DNA of 6,492 nucleotides from NCBI GenBank assembly GCA_002353885.1, contig DEKO01000026.1, forward strand, positions 67,303-73,794. Direction: 5' to 3'. Of this stretch, positions 5,263-6,492 are shown piece after piece (position 1 is the stretch's first letter; the number at the start of each line of letters is the position of its first letter). The notes below the pieces were generated by a model. The model made no database searches. It saw only the letters and a list, made by a program, of their open reading frames with translations, and was not told the DNA's origin. This DNA comes from Porphyromonadaceae bacterium UBA2720 (GTDB lineage Bacteria > Bacteroidota > Bacteroidia > Bacteroidales > Muribaculaceae). The position numbers were made by a program, and so were the translations under genes.

Positions 5263-5880
5263 TCACATCTCGAAACTCCCTAGCCGCTTCAACGGCTCAC
5301 GCTCCAAGTTGCTCCACACAATCTTGTCTTTATAGCCATCTTGGAAAACATTTCCGTACGTTGTCTTGCGCTTGTGCGTCAGGTAGTTGTAACTCTGTTC
5401 CTCGCTCTCGCCTGTGTAGCGCGAATAGCTTGCTATCTCAAAGCCTATCTGATAGAAGTCGCCGTCCTGATAGCGGAACATGTGGGTCTGTCGTTCATTG
5501 CCAGTCGACCCGGCACTGTAGCTCAACTGGCTGTCAATGCGCAGCACGCCACGCTTGGTGATGCTAATGCTCAAGTCCACCATGCTGAACTCCTCGTCGC
5601 TGTGCGGCATGATGGAGTCATACGCTTGATAGATATTGAACCGTCCTTGCTTGCCACCCCAGTAGATGCCCAGCACAGGCCATTCATCTTCGCCAGGCGC
5701 AGCTACCACCACCAGGTCCTCGATGCCATCCTTGTTCAGGTCGCCTTGCGCCTCGGCTATGTTAATCCATCCCTCAGGCACCAGTTCTTGCACGTTGCGC
5801 CCCGTCGTTCTCAAGTTTGTCTGTGCCGCAGCTGCCATCCCGCACACCATCAGCACCATCAGTATTGTCCGTTTCATCAT
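5263..5880 (-). CDS. Secreted protein with an EF-hand-like (FG-GAP/VCBS-type) calcium-binding loop
   Basis: This is a 205-residue exported protein of unknown function. The signal peptide is MMKRTILMVLMVCGMAAAAQ, with likely cleavage after the Ala run (about 19). The Cys13 in LMVC is a poor lipobox because Val sits at -1, so ordinary signal peptidase cleavage is more likely. The feature that stands out is GDLNKDGIEDLVVV (46-59), a DxNxDGxxD calcium-binding loop (Asp47, Asn49, Asp51, Asp55) followed by a beta strand, as in FG-GAP, VCBS and dockerin repeats; only one copy is present. Behind it are PVLGIYWGG (68-76), SISITKRGVLRI (104-115), MFRYQDGDFYQIGFE (134-148) and SYNYLTHKRKTTYGNVF (163-179), a beta-rich pattern. 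Starts at 5880 and 5877 are adjacent and equivalent. A promoter-like pair of boxes lies upstream. The role could be periplasmic or cell-surface; nothing here fixes a substrate. Confidence 0.87.
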   Translation of the reverse strand: MMKRTILMVLMVCGMAAAAQTNLRTTGRNVQELVPEGWINIAEAQGDLNKDGIEDLVVVAAPGEDEWPVLGIYWGGKQGRFNIYQAYDSIMPHSDEEFSMVDLSISITKRGVLRIDSQLSYSAGSTGNERQTHMFRYQDGDFYQIGFEIASYSRYTGESEEQSYNYLTHKRKTTYGNVFQDGYKDKIVWSNLEREPLKRLGSFEM

Positions 5881-5913
5881 TTCAAGAATTTTAGTCGTTT
5901 ACTATAATCCACG

Positions 5914-5948
5914 CAAAGTTCGCAAATTCCCACCACTCACGCAAAAAA
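5914..5948 (-). promoter_or_regulatory. Putative promoter of the secreted-protein gene
   Basis: On the minus strand TTTTTTG (5948-5942) is followed after 20 bases by GAACTTTG (5921-5914), one mismatch from TAnnTTTG. The predicted leader is about 30 bases to the ATG at 5880. An A/T-run tract (5943-5969) lies just upstream and could act like an UP element. Confidence 0.45.
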
Positions 5949-6074
5949 TAACTCTTTTTTTTCAAAAAGTCAATCTATTTCGTACAACATATTATGATGT
6001 CTTGCAGCCAAAAAACGATAATTGCGCCCATTCGGTTGCGAGCTAATGGTTCTCAAATTCGGAAAATAATCGTG

Positions 6075-6150
6075 ATGCCCTTCTGTTCTAGAAAAAACGA
6101 GATCGGGAAAAGGCCAATGTCCTTATGCTCTTCTGTATAGAAAAACAAAG
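6075..6150. repeat. Imperfect direct repeat, two copies 50 bases apart
   Basis: ATGCCCTTCTGTTCTAGAAA (from 6075) recurs as ATGCTCTTCTGTATAGAAA (from 6125), each continuing into an A-rich run. The copies share ATGC, CTTCTGT and TAGAAAAA and differ by two substitutions and a one-base gap. The second copy supplies the T-tract of the icd terminator on the minus strand, so the first copy may be a decayed duplicate of that region. Confidence 0.5.
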
Positions 6151-6188
6151 AAAAGAGCAGATGCCCCACAGTGGGATCATCTGCTCTT
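6141..6188 (-). terminator. Intrinsic terminator of icd
   Basis: An 11-bp perfect stem (AAGAGCAGATG at 6153-6163 with CATCTGCTCTT at 6178-6188) is extended inside by CCCA/TGGG (6165-6168 with 6172-6175). On the minus strand it is followed by TTCTTTGTTTTT (6152-6141). It begins 20 bases beyond the icd stop codon. Confidence 0.9.
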
Positions 6189-6207
6189 CTAGTCAATTCA
6201 GGGACGA

Positions 6208-6492
6208 TTAGCAACCCAGGCGCTTCTCGAGGTTAGCACGGATGGCCTTGATGAAGTCGCTGCTGTTCACAGCGTGGGCGTCGACACCCTCCATCAGGTT
6301 CACCAGGTCCTTGGTCACGGTGCCCGAGTTCAGCGTGTCGAAGCAAGCGCCCTCCAGCTGGTCGCCGAAGTTCATCAGCTCCTTGATGCCGTCCTTCTCA
6401 CCGCGCTTGCGCAGAGCGCCGCTCCAAGCGAAGATGGTGGCGATGGGGTTGGTCGAGGTCTCCTCACCGGCCAGATACTTGTAGTAGTGGCG
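6208..6492 (-). CDS. icd: NADP-dependent isocitrate dehydrogenase, C-terminal part (5' end outside window)
   Basis: The minus strand is open from the window edge to TAA at 6210-6208, giving the last 94 residues. The fragment starts RHYYKYLAGEETSTNPIATI then FAWSGALRKRGEKDG, with GTVTKDL at 57-63 and the ending EKRLGC. This matches the C-terminal domain of the homodimeric, eukaryote-type NADP isocitrate dehydrogenase, which oxidises isocitrate to 2-oxoglutarate with NADPH formation in the TCA cycle. Arg1, His2 and Asn15 of the fragment correspond to human IDH1 Arg314, His315 and Asn328, which contact NADP, so NADP rather than NAD is the expected cofactor. The match to IDH1 starts at about residue 314 of 414, so roughly three quarters of the gene lies to the right of the window. 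Unlike the genes around it, its codons look strongly biased to C- and G-ending forms (GCC, CTG, AAG, ATC), as in highly expressed genes. It ends in its own terminator. Confidence 0.95.
   Translation of the reverse strand, partial: RHYYKYLAGEETSTNPIATIFAWSGALRKRGEKDGIKELMNFGDQLEGACFDTLNSGTVTKDLVNLMEGVDAHAVNSSDFIKAIRANLEKRLGC

Larger units (their letters stand above)
5881..6207. other. Non-coding interval between the secreted-protein gene and icd
   Basis: This 327-base gap holds the promoter of the secreted-protein gene at one end, the icd terminator at the other, and a two-copy imperfect repeat between them. Codon-like structure is absent, and stops and A/T runs are frequent in all frames. 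The part at 5970-6070 shows nothing I can name; no tRNA-like cloverleaf was seen. Confidence 0.6.

Noticed and set aside
5341..5907. A 188-codon open frame on the plus strand
   Set aside because: It is antisense to the secreted protein with a signal peptide and calcium loop; its translation is rich in His, Arg, Cys and Leu with no domain, as expected for a shadow frame.
6242..6484. An 80-codon open frame on the plus strand
   Set aside because: It is antisense to the clear isocitrate dehydrogenase C-terminus and arises from that gene's strong codon bias.

Overview
The window looks like a core-chromosome segment of a gut-type Bacteroidales bacterium (Prevotellaceae or Muribaculaceae are plausible; the exact genus cannot be read from this sequence). 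The reasons are that the upstream regions carry the Bacteroidetes -7 box TAnnTTTG (two of them with a TTTG-type -33 box about 19-20 bases upstream), that Shine-Dalgarno sequences are almost absent, and that the Tgt, LptF/G, RNase D-like exonuclease and eukaryote-type NADP isocitrate dehydrogenase sequences resemble Bacteroidetes versions.

Layout, left to right. (1) 1-396, plus: C-terminal part of a SUMF1/formylglycine-generating-enzyme-fold protein. (2) 434-1331, minus: a two-gene operon, a DEDDy 3'-5' exonuclease followed by an overlapping 91-residue membrane protein. It ends in a strong hairpin terminator (421-451) whose stem codes for the last residues of the small protein. (3) 1332-1528: divergent promoter region. 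(4) 1529-4814, plus: apparent operon of tgt (queuosine tRNA modification), an LptF/LptG permease (LPS export) with an unusual Glu/Gln-rich N-terminal extension, and a signal-peptide-bearing P-loop protein resembling zeta-toxin kinases, closed by a terminator at 4839-4862. (5) 4864-5880, minus: a small two-helix membrane protein and a secreted protein with an EF-hand-like DxNxDGxxD loop, each with its own putative promoter. (6) 5881-6207: non-coding, with a promoter, a 50-base-spaced imperfect repeat and the icd terminator. (7) 6208-6492, minus: C-terminal part of NADP-dependent isocitrate dehydrogenase.

Most of this is housekeeping. The most unusual item is the exported zeta-toxin-like protein at the end of the tgt-lptG operon. 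It has an intact Walker A motif and a clear signal peptide but no visible antitoxin, and an ATP-dependent fold is unexpected outside the cytoplasm. Secondary points are a Tgt that lacks the three canonical zinc cysteines and a possibly near-leaderless start for the exonuclease. No mobile element, CRISPR array or RNA gene was seen.
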